A stretch of DNA of 61,548 nucleotides from assembly GCA_035471805.1 (NCBI GenBank), contig DATIPS010000067.1, positions 1-61,548 of the forward strand, given 5' to 3'. The number at the start of each line of letters is the position of its first letter. The first letter of the stretch is position 1. The notes below the pieces were generated by a model. It worked only from the letters and a program-made list of their open reading frames with translations. It did not search any database and was not told the DNA's origin. Below, piece after piece: positions 1 through 9,290 of the stretch. A program made the position numbers and the translations under genes. This stretch comes from Acidimicrobiia bacterium (lineage in GTDB: Bacteria > Actinomycetota > Acidimicrobiia > Spongiisociales > JAHEDJ01).

Positions 1-6
1 CCGGTG

Positions 7-1749
7 ATGGGAACGGGTTTCACCATCGACACGCCGTTGAAAGTCGCCCGCTACGGCATATCTTCGGTTATCCAGATCGTCGATGACGTTCTCATCGAGC
101 AGATGCGGCGGTTCCATACCGAACTGGCCGGCGAAGCCTACGAGGAGATCGCCGACGATGTCGAGGATGCCCGAGCCCGACGCATCACGGCCTACCTCGA
201 TCTCGTCCACGACCATGTCAAGAAGCAGGTGAGCGCGCTGCAATCGTCCCTCTTCGAAGCAGGCAGCGACCTCACCAAGTACTTCGAGATGCTCCCGACC
301 GGATCTCTCCGCGACACCTACCAGCGGATGAAGGACAGCCGGGACGAGTCTGAACGAACCCGCCTCCAGGACCTCCTCCGGACCTTCGTCACCGCCGGGT
401 CGATCGACGTGAACTTGATGACCAAGGTCGACCGGGATGCCTACCAGGACGGGATGAAGCAGGCTCCCGAGATGAGCGACGCCCTCTCCGGCCTGCGCGG
501 ATTCGCACGCAGCAAACTTCAATCTGCCGTGGTGTTCTCGGCCGGATTGAACCCTCGGCTGTACAACTACCTCTCCGAATTCGACGACTTCTACCCCGAC
601 GAGAAGGGCCTGCTCCGGAAGAGGATCATTCTCAAAGTCAGCGACTTCCGGTCTGCGCTCATCCAGGGCAAGTACCTGGCAAAGCGGGGTCTGTGGGTAT
701 CCGAGTTCCGCATCGAGTCCGGGCTCAACTGCGGCGGACACACCTTTCCATCGGTAGGCAAGCTGCTCGGACCGATCCTCGACGAGTTCAAGAGCAAGCG
801 TGCGGAACTGATTCAGACGCTGCACACCATCCGGAACAAGGGCCTGCAGGCACGCAACCGCGTCGAAGTCGCCGATCCCCCGGAACTGAACATCACGGTG
901 CAGGGCGGGATCGGTACCGCCCAGGAGCACCGCCAGATCATCGAGCACTTCGATGTCGACTCCGCCGGGTGGGGAACGCCCTTCCTGCTGGTTCCGGAGG
1001 TCACCAACGTCGACGACGAGCACCTGGTGAAGCTTCAAGAAGCCACCGCCGACGACGTGTACCTCAGCAACTCCTCACCGTTCGGCATCCCGTTCTGGAG
1101 TCTGCGGACCTCCGAGAGCGAACGTCACCGTCGCCAGAAGATCATCGACGGCCGCCCGGGAAGCGCCTGCCCGAAGGGCTACCTGGCGCTCTACAACACC
1201 GAGTTCTCCGAGGTGCCCATCTGCGTTGCGTCCCGCGAATACCAGGTGCAGAAGCTGGCACATCTCGACGGCGAGGGATACACACCCGAACAGCTCTTGG
1301 TTGTGAAGGAAGATGTACTTGCCAAAGCCTGCCTGTGCCGGGACCTCGCCGGAGGAGCGGAAGGCAAGAACCAGATCAAGAACCGATCGCACACTTCTGT
1401 ATGCACCGGCCCGAACATCGTGAACTTCTCGAAACTCGCCAGCCTCGCGGAGATGGTCGATCATATCTACGGCAGGGCCCAGCTGATCTCCACACCGGAC
1501 CGTCCCCACGTCTTCGTGCGAGAAGCCGAGCTCTATCTCGAGTTCGTGCGCGGTGAGCTCGACCGGTTTGCGCTCGACCTCTCGACGCGCACCGTCGCCT
1601 ACTTCGATGAGTTCCGAACGAACTTGCTCGAAGGTCTCGACTACTACGGCCGGTTTGCCGACGAGCACGACCTCGGCGCTGAGTTCAAAACCCGCATCGG
1701 CGAGTGCCGCGCCGAGGCCGAGCGCATCGCCGTACCGGTGCTCGTCTGA
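7..1749 (+). CDS. conserved protein of unknown function (about 580 aa)
   Basis: About 580-residue soluble protein with no signal peptide or membrane segment. The middle section (VQGGIGTAQEH, then GWGTPFLLVPE) has the look of an alpha/beta barrel with a glycine-rich phosphate-binding turn, as in FMN-dependent glutamate-synthase-like or nitronate-monooxygenase-like proteins; this is a resemblance only. Cysteines occur in short conserved-looking contexts (NCGGH, SACPKG, PICVAS, ACLCRD, SVCTGPN) and could bind metal or an Fe-S cluster. An ATG at 7 and an in-frame GTG at 4 are both possible starts. No stop lies between the window edge and the start, so the gene may begin further upstream. I do not recognise a function. 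Confidence 0.75.
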   Translation: MGTGFTIDTPLKVARYGISSVIQIVDDVLIEQMRRFHTELAGEAYEEIADDVEDARARRITAYLDLVHDHVKKQVSALQSSLFEAGSDLTKYFEMLPTGSLRDTYQRMKDSRDESERTRLQDLLRTFVTAGSIDVNLMTKVDRDAYQDGMKQAPEMSDALSGLRGFARSKLQSAVVFSAGLNPRLYNYLSEFDDFYPDEKGLLRKRIILKVSDFRSALIQGKYLAKRGLWVSEFRIESGLNCGGHTFPSVGKLLGPILDEFKSKRAELIQTLHTIRNKGLQARNRVEVADPPELNITVQGGIGTAQEHRQIIEHFDVDSAGWGTPFLLVPEVTNVDDEHLVKLQEATADDVYLSNSSPFGIPFWSLRTSESERHRRQKIIDGRPGSACPKGYLALYNTEFSEVPICVASREYQVQKLAHLDGEGYTPEQLLVVKEDVLAKACLCRDLAGGAEGKNQIKNRSHTSVCTGPNIVNFSKLASLAEMVDHIYGRAQLISTPDRPHVFVREAELYLEFVRGELDRFALDLSTRTVAYFDEFRTNLLEGLDYYGRFADEHDLGAEFKTRIGECRAEAERIAVPVLV

Positions 1750-1791
1750 CCACGCTCTTCCCGGTCGGTGCCCGTGCCGGGCTCGACCGTG

Positions 1792-2148
1792 TCACGCCGA
1801 ATCGGCGGCGATGGCTACGAGTGCGGCCGCCAACGCCAGGGTGCCGATCGCCGGTATCCACTCTCGACGGCGAACATGGAGACCGGCGGCGAGCGACATC
1901 AGAATCGCCAGACCCACGGCTGCCAGAGCGGTGAGGCGGTCGATCGCCTGAACCATCGTCGGGAACATGAGCCCGACTCCGCCCGCAATCTCCAACCAGC
2001 CGGCCAGGCGATATCGATTGGGCGGCAAATCGGAGACCCAGCCGAGACGGACGGCCGCCTGCTCGTGGGGAACCATCAGCTTCAAGGCGCCCGTCGACAG
2101 GAACAACAGGCCTAGAAGAAAAGCCAGGAGCAGGGTGACCGAACCCAC
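1792..2148 (-). CDS. DoxX/MauE-like small integral membrane protein
   Basis: 118 residues with four predicted membrane helices (near residues 2-24, 46-64, 70-92 and 98-116), the size and topology of the DoxX-like superfamily. The N-terminal pattern LLLAFLLGLLFLSTGALKL is typical of these proteins. Members are linked to redox or thiosulfate metabolism in some bacteria, but the role here is not determined. It starts with GTG three bases after the stop of the upstream F420-type oxidoreductase, so the two are almost certainly co-transcribed. It ends 42 bases from the convergent gene on the left. Confidence 0.75.
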   Translation of the reverse strand: MGSVTLLLAFLLGLLFLSTGALKLMVPHEQAAVRLGWVSDLPPNRYRLAGWLEIAGGVGLMFPTMVQAIDRLTALAAVGLAILMSLAAGLHVRRREWIPAIGTLALAAALVAIAADSA

Positions 2149-2151
2149 TTC

Positions 2152-3009
2152 CTAGCGGCCGACCGCATCCAGCAGGGGAACGAACGAATCGAGAGCGTCG
2201 AGAACCTCTCCCGGAGGTCCCTGCGGGAGCGCCAGGACCGCACGGGCAACTCCCGATTCGGCGAGCGGCTCCAATACCTCCGCCTTCGCCGGGGCCTGGA
2301 AGAGGGCGAGTTCGATCGAATCGGGGTCGCGGCCCGATTCCTCGGCCAGGCGCCGGAGCTGATCCACCTTGTCACGGAACGAATGCCGGCCGGCGATCGG
2401 CATCCACCCGTCGCAGTATTCGACGATGTCGCGCATGGTCTTCGGTCCCGCGTCACCGCCGAGAATCACAGGTGGATGCGGCTTCTGAATCGGCTTGGGC
2501 CACGACCAGCTCTTCTCGAAGTCGACGAACTCTCCGTGGTACTCGGCTTCGTCCTTCGTCCACAACTCCTTCATGGCCAGAATGCTCTCGCGGATGATCG
2601 CCCGACGATCCGTATAGCGGATTCCGTGGTCGGCCATTTCCTCTTTGTTCCAACCATATCCCACGCCGAAGAGCACCCGTCCACCCGAGATGACGTCCAG
2701 GGAGGCAACCTCCTTGGCCAGCCAGAGCGGATCCCGCTGCGCAACGAGGGTGATGCCGGTTGCCAGTTTCAGGGTTGTGGTGACCGCGGCTGCGGCGGCC
2801 AGTGCCACGAACTGATCGTGAGTGTGCCAGTAATGGTCCGGGAGCGGTGGCGCCGCCTGACGCCCTCCCCACGGAGTGACACGGCTGGTCGGAATATGGC
2901 TGTGCTCGGGAAACCAGAGCGACTCGAAGCCCCGCTCCTCCACCGCCCGGGCCAGTTCGACCGGTTGCAGGGTTGTATCCGTGGGAAATATCAGGACTCC
3001 GAGATGCAT
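2152..3009 (-). CDS. LLM-class F420-dependent oxidoreductase
   Basis: 285-residue luciferase-like TIM-barrel protein. Family marks include the N-terminal MHLGVLIFPTD strand, the FESLWFPEHSHIPTSR segment, LATGITLVAQRDPLWLAKE and GRVLFGVGYGWNKEEM. The last is typical of the actinobacterial F420-dependent subgroup (TIGR03619-like) rather than FMN-dependent bacterial luciferases. Such enzymes transfer hydride to or from F420 on many substrates; the substrate here cannot be read from sequence. A good Shine-Dalgarno (AAGGAGAG) precedes the ATG. It is the first gene of a two-gene unit with the DoxX-like gene. Confidence 0.85.
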   Translation of the reverse strand: MHLGVLIFPTDTTLQPVELARAVEERGFESLWFPEHSHIPTSRVTPWGGRQAAPPLPDHYWHTHDQFVALAAAAAVTTTLKLATGITLVAQRDPLWLAKEVASLDVISGGRVLFGVGYGWNKEEMADHGIRYTDRRAIIRESILAMKELWTKDEAEYHGEFVDFEKSWSWPKPIQKPHPPVILGGDAGPKTMRDIVEYCDGWMPIAGRHSFRDKVDQLRRLAEESGRDPDSIELALFQAPAKAEVLEPLAESGVARAVLALPQGPPGEVLDALDSFVPLLDAVGR

Positions 3010-3286
3010 CGGTCTCTCCTTTGTCCGGCGGAAGCATAAAGGGCAGGCGGCTAGATTGGTTCCTTGTGTTCAGGGGAGACAGCCGACAGGAGACCCGATG
3101 GCCCGATCGAGCGGTTTCGACGTTTGCGAAACCAATGGTCGTTGACGCCTCCGTTGCCGCCGTGGCGAGGAGGGTCTCCCCGGAGGAGGAACACGAGGCT
3201 GCCCCGGGAATCGTCGTGACCCATCCCGGCCGCGGCGGGCGTGCCGTCGACCGGCGCGACGGCAGACGGCGGCTTCGAGGGAACCG

Positions 3287-4747
3287 ATGACGACACCCAT
3301 CGATCGTCCCCCGGCCTGGGTCTCAGATGCCATCTTCTATCAGATCTTCCCGGATAGGTTCGCCTCGTCCGATCGAGTCGAGAAACCGCCCAACCTGGAG
3401 ACATGGGACGATCCGCCGACGGTCTTCGGCTACAAGGGGGGCGACCTGCCCGGGATAGTCGAGCATCTCGACTACATCGAGGATCTTGGAGTCAACGCCC
3501 TCTATCTGAATCCGATCTTCGCCTCCGCCTCCAATCACCGCTACCACACCTGGGATTACTTCCGCGTGGACCCGATGCTCGGAGGAGACGACGCCTTCGA
3601 CGACCTCCTCGCCGAATGTCACAACCGCGGGATCCGGGTGGTGATCGATGGCGTCTTCAATCACTGCGGCCGGGGGTTTCTCCAGTTCAACGATCTCCTC
3701 GAAAACGGTCGGAGCTCGGCATGGATCGACTGGTTTCTCGTCGATTCGTGGCCGCTGCACGCCTACGACGGCCAGAAACCCGGCTACCACGCCTGGTGGG
3801 GCAACGCCGCGCTTCCGAAGTTCAACACCGAAAACCCGCAGGTCGTCGAGTACCTGATGAGGGTCGGGGAGCATTGGGCAAGGAAGGGTATCGACGGCTG
3901 GCGCCTGGACGTTCCGAACGAGATCACAACTGACGGTTTCTGGGAGGAGTTCCGTCAGAGAGTGCGAGCCGTCAATCCGGACCTCTACCTAGTCGGTGAG
4001 ATATGGGAGGACGCCACCGACTGGATCGTGCGGGGCGACCGCTTCGACGGAACGATGAACTACCACTTCGGCGGCCGCACTATCGCCTTCGCAGCCGGCA
4101 GCCGGGTCGATGCCCGGCTGGCGGCCGGCCTCCCCTTCCCGGTGTCACCTGCACTCGATGCACCCGGCTACGGCGACGCCATCAACGATCTCCTCTTTCG
4201 CTATCCACGCCACTCCCACCTCGCCAATCTCAATCTGCTCGGCTCGCACGACACTGCCCGGGTGTTGAGCGTTGCAGGCGGGGACGTCGACTCCGTCATC
4301 CTCTCCACTCTGCTCAATTTCACCTTCCCCGGTGCGCCGTCGATCTACTACGGCGACGAGATAGGAATGAGCGGGGGGAATGATCCCGGCTCGCGGGGAA
4401 CGTTCCCATGGAAGCGCACCGACCTCTGGAACGACCGGCTGTTGAGGGCACATCGCTCGCTGGCGTCACTCCGCAGCCACCACCGTGCACTCCGCCACGG
4501 CGAATACCGAAGGCTCGCCGCCAAGGACGGATCCTCGCTGTACGCATTCGCGATGCAGGACGAGAGTGAACAACTCATCATCGCCCTCAACGTATCCGAC
4601 ACGGGAGCCTCGGCCACCATCGTCGACGAGACCATCGGCGGCACCTTCAAGACTCTCTGGGGATCGGGAGGGATCAAACGCACCGAAGGCAAGATACATC
4701 TGGCTCTGCCGCCGAGAACCGGCGCCGTGTGGGAGGTGAGCCACTAG
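3287..4747 (+). CDS. GH13 alpha-glycosidase (neopullulanase/cyclomaltodextrinase-like)
   Basis: 486-residue alpha-amylase-family hydrolase. It opens directly with the barrel (WVSDAIFYQIFPDRFA). Conserved regions are VVIDGVFNHCG (region I), GWRLDVPNE with the likely nucleophile D208, LVGEIWED with the acid/base E238, and LGSHDTAR with the transition-state stabiliser D322. All three catalytic acids are present. It hydrolyses alpha-1,4-linked maltooligosaccharides or cyclodextrins; no signal peptide is seen, so it should be cytoplasmic, acting on imported or glycogen-derived oligosaccharides. The N-terminal starch-binding domain of many neopullulanases is absent. Substrate preference is not resolved. 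It converges on the permease gene to its right. Confidence 0.9.
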   Translation: MTTPIDRPPAWVSDAIFYQIFPDRFASSDRVEKPPNLETWDDPPTVFGYKGGDLPGIVEHLDYIEDLGVNALYLNPIFASASNHRYHTWDYFRVDPMLGGDDAFDDLLAECHNRGIRVVIDGVFNHCGRGFLQFNDLLENGRSSAWIDWFLVDSWPLHAYDGQKPGYHAWWGNAALPKFNTENPQVVEYLMRVGEHWARKGIDGWRLDVPNEITTDGFWEEFRQRVRAVNPDLYLVGEIWEDATDWIVRGDRFDGTMNYHFGGRTIAFAAGSRVDARLAAGLPFPVSPALDAPGYGDAINDLLFRYPRHSHLANLNLLGSHDTARVLSVAGGDVDSVILSTLLNFTFPGAPSIYYGDEIGMSGGNDPGSRGTFPWKRTDLWNDRLLRAHRSLASLRSHHRALRHGEYRRLAAKDGSSLYAFAMQDESEQLIIALNVSDTGASATIVDETIGGTFKTLWGSGGIKRTEGKIHLALPPRTGAVWEVSH

Positions 4748-4792
4748 CAGTCCCCGATCGGCCGGTGCCGGGAGACGGGGCCGCCCCCAATC

Positions 4793-5997
4793 TCATCCGG
4801 CCGTACGCAACGCTTCCGTAGGTGACATTCGCGCAGCTCTGATCGCCGGGTAGAGGCCGGCAACCGCTCCGATCACCAGAGCGGCGATGATCCCGCCTGC
4901 GATGGCTATCGGCGGAATCAGGGCGTCCCACCCCTTGAATACTGCATAGGCGGTAGTGACCGCCGCTCCGAGAACCACCCCGCCCAACCCGCCGAACAAC
5001 GACAGCAGGAGGGCCTCACCGAGGAACTGCGACGCAACGTGACGCTTCGTAGCCCCGAGGGCACGGCGCAGGCCGATCTCGGAACGCCGCTCGAGCACCG
5101 AGATGACCATCACGTTCGCAATCCCCACTCCCCCGACCAGGAGGGCGACGGCCCCCAACCCGAGAAACAGCGCAGTCAGGGCATCGTCGGCAGCCTCCTT
5201 CGCTTCCAGAGCATCTGTGGGGCGGGCCACCTCGACCTCTTCGGGATTCTCCGGATTGGCGGTTGCAGCCATGACTCCCATCACTGCATCTACCTGGTCA
5301 GGATCGACACGCACGAGGATACGGGTCGGCACTCCGTCGTCGTCGAGAAAGTCGGCCGCCGCCTGGAGGCCGACCATGGCGGCCCGATCCAGATCCGGAG
5401 CCAGCTCGAACTCCTGGAGGATGCCGATGACGGTGAACCACCGGCCACCCAGCCAGACCTGCTCGGAGCCGGTCACTTCCGTGAAGCCGAGACGCTCTGC
5501 CGCCACCGCGCCGAGCACCGCGGTCGGATATGCTCCGGTGGCCGCGTCCAACCACCGGCCGTCCGCAACCGCGCCGGCCAAGGTGTCCAGCAGGTTGAGA
5601 TCGACCGCCTGAACGGAGATCCCCCCGGTCTGTCCTTCCGGTATGTAGTCCGTGCGATACACCTTGGCGTCGTCCACCGCACTGACAACGGTTGTTGTTT
5701 CGACGGGTCCAATCTGGGCGATCATGGCTGCCGCTTCCTGGGGCAGTTCACCGCTCCCGATCCCTATGCCGGTACCGGCTTCCACGGTCAAGAGATTCGT
5801 GCCCAGCCTGTCGAGTTGGGCGAGCAACTCCGACTTCGAAGACTCCGACAACCCGAGCACTCCGACCATCGCGGCAATGCCGATCATGATGCCGAGAGCC
5901 GACAGCGCGGTTCTCAACCGGCGCGTCCGCAGTCCGACCGTCGCCGTTCTGCCGAGGTCGCGCGGATGTAATCTGCTCGGTTGGAGGTCGGCAGCCA

Positions 5998-6001
<4 letters not shown>
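4793..6001 (-). CDS. MacB-type ABC transporter permease
   Basis: 402 residues in the FtsX/MacB fold. An N-terminal membrane helix (LRTALSALGIMIGIAAMVGV, about residues 28-50) is followed by a large extracytoplasmic MacB-like domain (about 60-270) and three C-terminal helices. Between the last helices lies the motif ERRSEIGLRRALGATKRHV, a hallmark of these permeases. Its ATG overlaps the TGA of the upstream ATPase gene by four bases, so translation is coupled. With the adaptor it would form a mechanotransmission-type exporter of lipids, peptides or drugs; the substrate is unknown. Confidence 0.9.
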
Positions 6002-6695
<694 letters not shown>

Positions 6696-6699
<4 letters not shown>

Positions 6700-8279
6700 G
6701 GCACAACAACTCGATCACCGGCCTTCAGGCCATCGCCGGCTATCTCAACCAGTCCGTCGGCGAAGAAACCGGGATCTACTGCAACCAAACGGGAACTCCC
6801 CCCGCCGTTGTCGACCCTGACCGCGTAGCCTCCCTCGCTCAACGCGACGAGTGCCGACACGGGAACCGCCAGGACACCCTCGACCGAATCGGAGATCACA
6901 TCTACGTCGACCGGGGCCTCGTCCAGGGAGCCTGCAACCGACGGGTCGAGCAGTTCGACGATCACTTCGAACACTGCCTGGTTTCCCTGATCCACCGTCG
7001 CGGTCGTGGCAACCGAAACCACCACGCCGGGCGTCTCGGAGAAATCCGGGAGGACGACAATCACATCATCACCCACCGACACGACGCCCTGGTCGCGTGC
7101 CGGTAGGTTTACGCGGACCACCTTGTCGGATGATGAGACCGCCAGCACCGGGCTGCCGGGGCCGACGCGGCTCCCCACCGAGGAGAGCCCGTCACTCACC
7201 AGAACCGACGTCTCCAGGAAGACGACCTCGCCGAGGTCCACGACGCCGTCTTGCTCGAGGCCGGTTGACGCCTGCCACGAAGAGACTGCGGCACGCGTCT
7301 CGTCGGTGAACGTGCCGTCTACCTCGCCGGGATCGAACCCGAGGGCGGCAAGAGCGGCTTCGAGTTGCTCGACGTCCCGGCCGACCATCGGCTCACCGGT
7401 GATCAGAGACGCCACCGGAGCGCCACCGCCGGTCGAATCGCCCACGGCGGCGATGGTGCGTACCTGAGCCGGACCCGGGATGAAGATCACCTCGCCGTGG
7501 TGGACGATGCCGTCCGTCTCTGCCCCGACGTCCTCTTGCCAGGCCTCGACCATCTGCGCGGTGCTCGATGTGAACTCCCGGTCGACGGTCACCGCCTCAT
7601 CAGGGTCGTAGCCGAGCGCCACCAGGGCCGCCTCGAGTTGCTCGACGTCTTCGCCTTGGAGGTTGGTCGGGGCATCGAAGAGGGTCCGGTACGCCGGCAC
7701 GTCACCGTACAGGACGACGACGGGCTCTCCGTCGACGCGATAGAGCACATCCCCTTGGGCGAGAGGGGCACCGGGTTCTGCAGCGGCGGTGATGGTTCCC
7801 ACCAGCCTGCCCTGGACGGCGAGCGTTTCCGCCCCGGCGGCCATGTCCCGGTAGGCAGGAGACTCGCCGTAGAGGAGGATCACCGGTTCACCATCGATGC
7901 TGAACAGAACATCGCCCTGCCCAACCATCTCCCCGGCACCTGCTGCGGTCGTCAGGGTGCCCGACAGCTGGGTGGTCACCGGATCGCCGTCGACCGTCCC
8001 GAGGGTTCCCTCATACCTCTCGATCTGCACGAGGTCCGTGATGACGGCCTCCGCCAACCTCGCCGGTGAGGTCGGCGCCGCGGTTGAGTCCGGCCCGCCG
8101 CCGTCCAGGGCGATGAGGACAGCGGCCCCCGCGGCGGCCGACACGACGATGCCGGCAAACAACCACAGCCAGGGACGCCGTCGGGGCGCAGCATCCGGCG
8201 ATCGGGCTGCGTGCTCGTTCGCCGTGGCTTCTTCATCAAGCGGCATGTGGGGCTCCGTGGTGGCTTCCGTGTCGCTCAT
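6696..8279 (-). CDS. HlyD/MacA-like periplasmic adaptor with two peptidoglycan-binding repeats
   Basis: 527 residues. An N-terminal cytoplasmic tail and one membrane anchor (WLWLFAGIVVSAAAGAAVLI) are followed by biotinyl/lipoyl-like hairpin segments and two PG_binding_1 repeats (each with the pattern EDVEQLEAALVALGYDP or RDVEQLEAALAALGFDP). A C-terminal beta-barrel membrane-fusion region follows. I chose the internal ATG at 8279 because a GGAAG ribosome site stands just upstream; an ATG at 8324 would add 15 residues. Such adaptors couple ABC exporters to the cell wall in Gram-positive actinobacteria. First gene of the export operon; a palindromic repeat lies between it and the zinc-finger genes. 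Confidence 0.85.
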
Positions 8280-8410
8280 AATGCTTCCTATCCGGCCGAG
8301 ATGGCAATCAGGGCGCGGAGACACGCTGTTGTGTGCCCGAGAGGATGGCCGGAGGACCTAAGACCAGGATGCAATCAGTCTGAGAGTTGCATGAGAAAGA
8401 CCTACCGGGG

Positions 8411-8461
8411 TTTTCTCAGCAATGCTGTTGCGCGTGGGGAACCACAGTATTGCTGAGAAAA
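8411..8461. repeat. palindromic repeat family 1, copy R1 (single)
   Basis: 51-nt imperfect palindrome whose arms are TTTTCTCAGCAATGCTG and CAGTATTGCTGAGAAAA (one mismatch), around a loop containing GCGCGTGGGG. It is the only unpaired copy of a seven-copy family in this window. It lies between two genes read leftward, immediately after the stop of the zinc-finger gene. T-runs are on the 5' side and A-runs on the 3' side, the opposite of an intrinsic terminator. Confidence 0.95.
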
Positions 8462-8462
8462 C

Positions 8463-8738
8463 TCAGGGGAGGTCGCTCGGGACACGTCGCCGATCGGGTC
8501 GGATGCCGAATCGCTGCTCGCGAATGTCGAATGCGTTTTCCAACACCGCCTGGATGGCGAACATGCTGTCGAGCCGGGCCGGGGCGAAGAGCTTGGATTG
8601 ATCGACCTCGACGTCCGACAGCACTTCGATTCCGACCCGGCCGCACCCGCTGCACACCCTGCGTTTGATGCTGCCGCCAACTCCAGATGCATCGACGAAA
8701 GTGTGGTTGCCCTTCCGGCAGTCCTTGTTGCGTCTCAT
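8463..8738 (-). CDS. small zinc-finger-like protein, paralogue A
   Basis: 91 residues starting MRRNKDCRKGNHTF. Putative metal ligands are C7 and H12 near the N-terminus and the pair in VCSGCGRVGIEVL. The C-terminal half (SKLFAPARLDSMFAIQA) is shared with the neighbouring 77-residue protein, showing a tandem duplication. A strong ribosome site (GGGAGG, 5 nt from ATG) fixes the start at 8738; a longer reading frame to 8813 has no such support. No known family is recognised. A short metal-binding regulator or adaptor is a guess only. It carries a C-terminal Arg-rich extension that the paralogue lacks. Confidence 0.75.
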   Translation of the reverse strand: MRRNKDCRKGNHTFVDASGVGGSIKRRVCSGCGRVGIEVLSDVEVDQSKLFAPARLDSMFAIQAVLENAFDIREQRFGIRPDRRRVPSDLP

Positions 8739-8820
8739 GTTGCCTCCCACATTGCTTTGCAGTCGCCCTACCGAGGCGCCATCATTCCGGCCCACCGGAT
8801 GACATTTCAACATTCCCCAC

Positions 8821-8850
8821 TGTATTCACTCTCCGTGGCTTGTACAGCAC
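8821..8850 (-). promoter_or_regulatory. conserved upstream element of zinc-finger paralogue A
   Basis: 30-nt stretch about 83 nt upstream of the start at 8738. It matches 22 of 30 positions with the segment at 9223-9252, which lies about 62 nt upstream of the second paralogue. On the minus strand both copies contain GTGCT, then CCAC and GAGAGTGA at the same spacing. It is probably a promoter or operator duplicated with the gene. Confidence 0.5.
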
Positions 8851-8927
8851 TATTTGTGGTCGTAGATGGGGACTAGTGCCGACCCCTCTCCGGCCGCCCG
8901 GCAGCCGAGCGGACGCACTGCCAGGGG

Positions 8928-9161
8928 CTATCCGACGCCGAAACGCTGTTGAAGCTCGTTCCGGGGAGCCGCCCTGATCATGAAGATGCTGTCGATGGGC
9001 AGAGGAGCGAAAAGCCGGGATTCCTCCATCTCGGCACTGGCGCGGAGGTCGATCTCAATCAGGCCGCAAGACGGGCAGACCTGCCGTTGGATTCCGCCGC
9101 CGATCTCGACGAGCGGCCCGAAGGAATGCTCCCCCCTCCTGCAACCAGATTTGCGCCGCAT
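8928..9161 (-). CDS. small zinc-finger-like protein, paralogue B
   Basis: 77 residues beginning MRRKSGCRRGEHSF. It aligns with paralogue A throughout: the N-terminal C-x4-H (C7, H12), GGGIQRQVCPSCGLIEI with a CxxC knuckle, then SRLFAPLPIDSIFMIRA. It is shorter than A at the C-terminus. It lies 189 nt upstream of A in the same direction, and the two share an upstream element. A GGAAGGGGA ribosome-binding stretch precedes the ATG. The function is not recognised; four candidate zinc ligands suggest a single zinc ribbon. Confidence 0.72.
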   Translation of the reverse strand: MRRKSGCRRGEHSFGPLVEIGGGIQRQVCPSCGLIEIDLRASAEMEESRLFAPLPIDSIFMIRAAPRNELQQRFGVG

Positions 9162-9222
9162 CCCGCCATCCCCTTCCTTCCCGAGACTGCATCGGTTTGG
9201 TTCGACGATTGGGCACTCCCAA

Positions 9223-9252
9223 ACTACTCACTCTCGGTGGTATGTCGAGCAC
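9223..9252 (-). promoter_or_regulatory. conserved upstream element of zinc-finger paralogue B
   Basis: Second copy of the 30-nt element described at 8821-8850, 22 of 30 positions identical. It retains GTGCT, CCAC and GAGAGTGA on the minus strand. It lies between the paralogue B start and the end of the upstream EtfD-like gene. Confidence 0.5.
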
Positions 9253-9290
9253 CAATGGAGACACAATCCCGTCGCGCCATCCACGGGAGA

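Noticed and set aside
693-1556. 287-residue open frame on the plus strand
   Set aside because: It lies in another frame inside the 581-residue gene, is very Arg-rich and shows no domain pattern.
3135-3290. Possible 51-residue gene overlapping the GH13 start by ATGA
   Set aside because: The overlap looks like coupling, but the product is Arg-rich, has no family and no good ribosome site. The 277-nt intergenic region has no other supported feature.
5039-5971. 310-residue open frame on the plus strand
   Set aside because: It is antisense to the MacB-type permease, whose motifs are complete.
8411-8461. Intrinsic terminator reading of the family 1 palindromes
   Set aside because: The flanks are T4 before and A4 after the stem on both strands. 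A terminator would need a T-tract after the stem.
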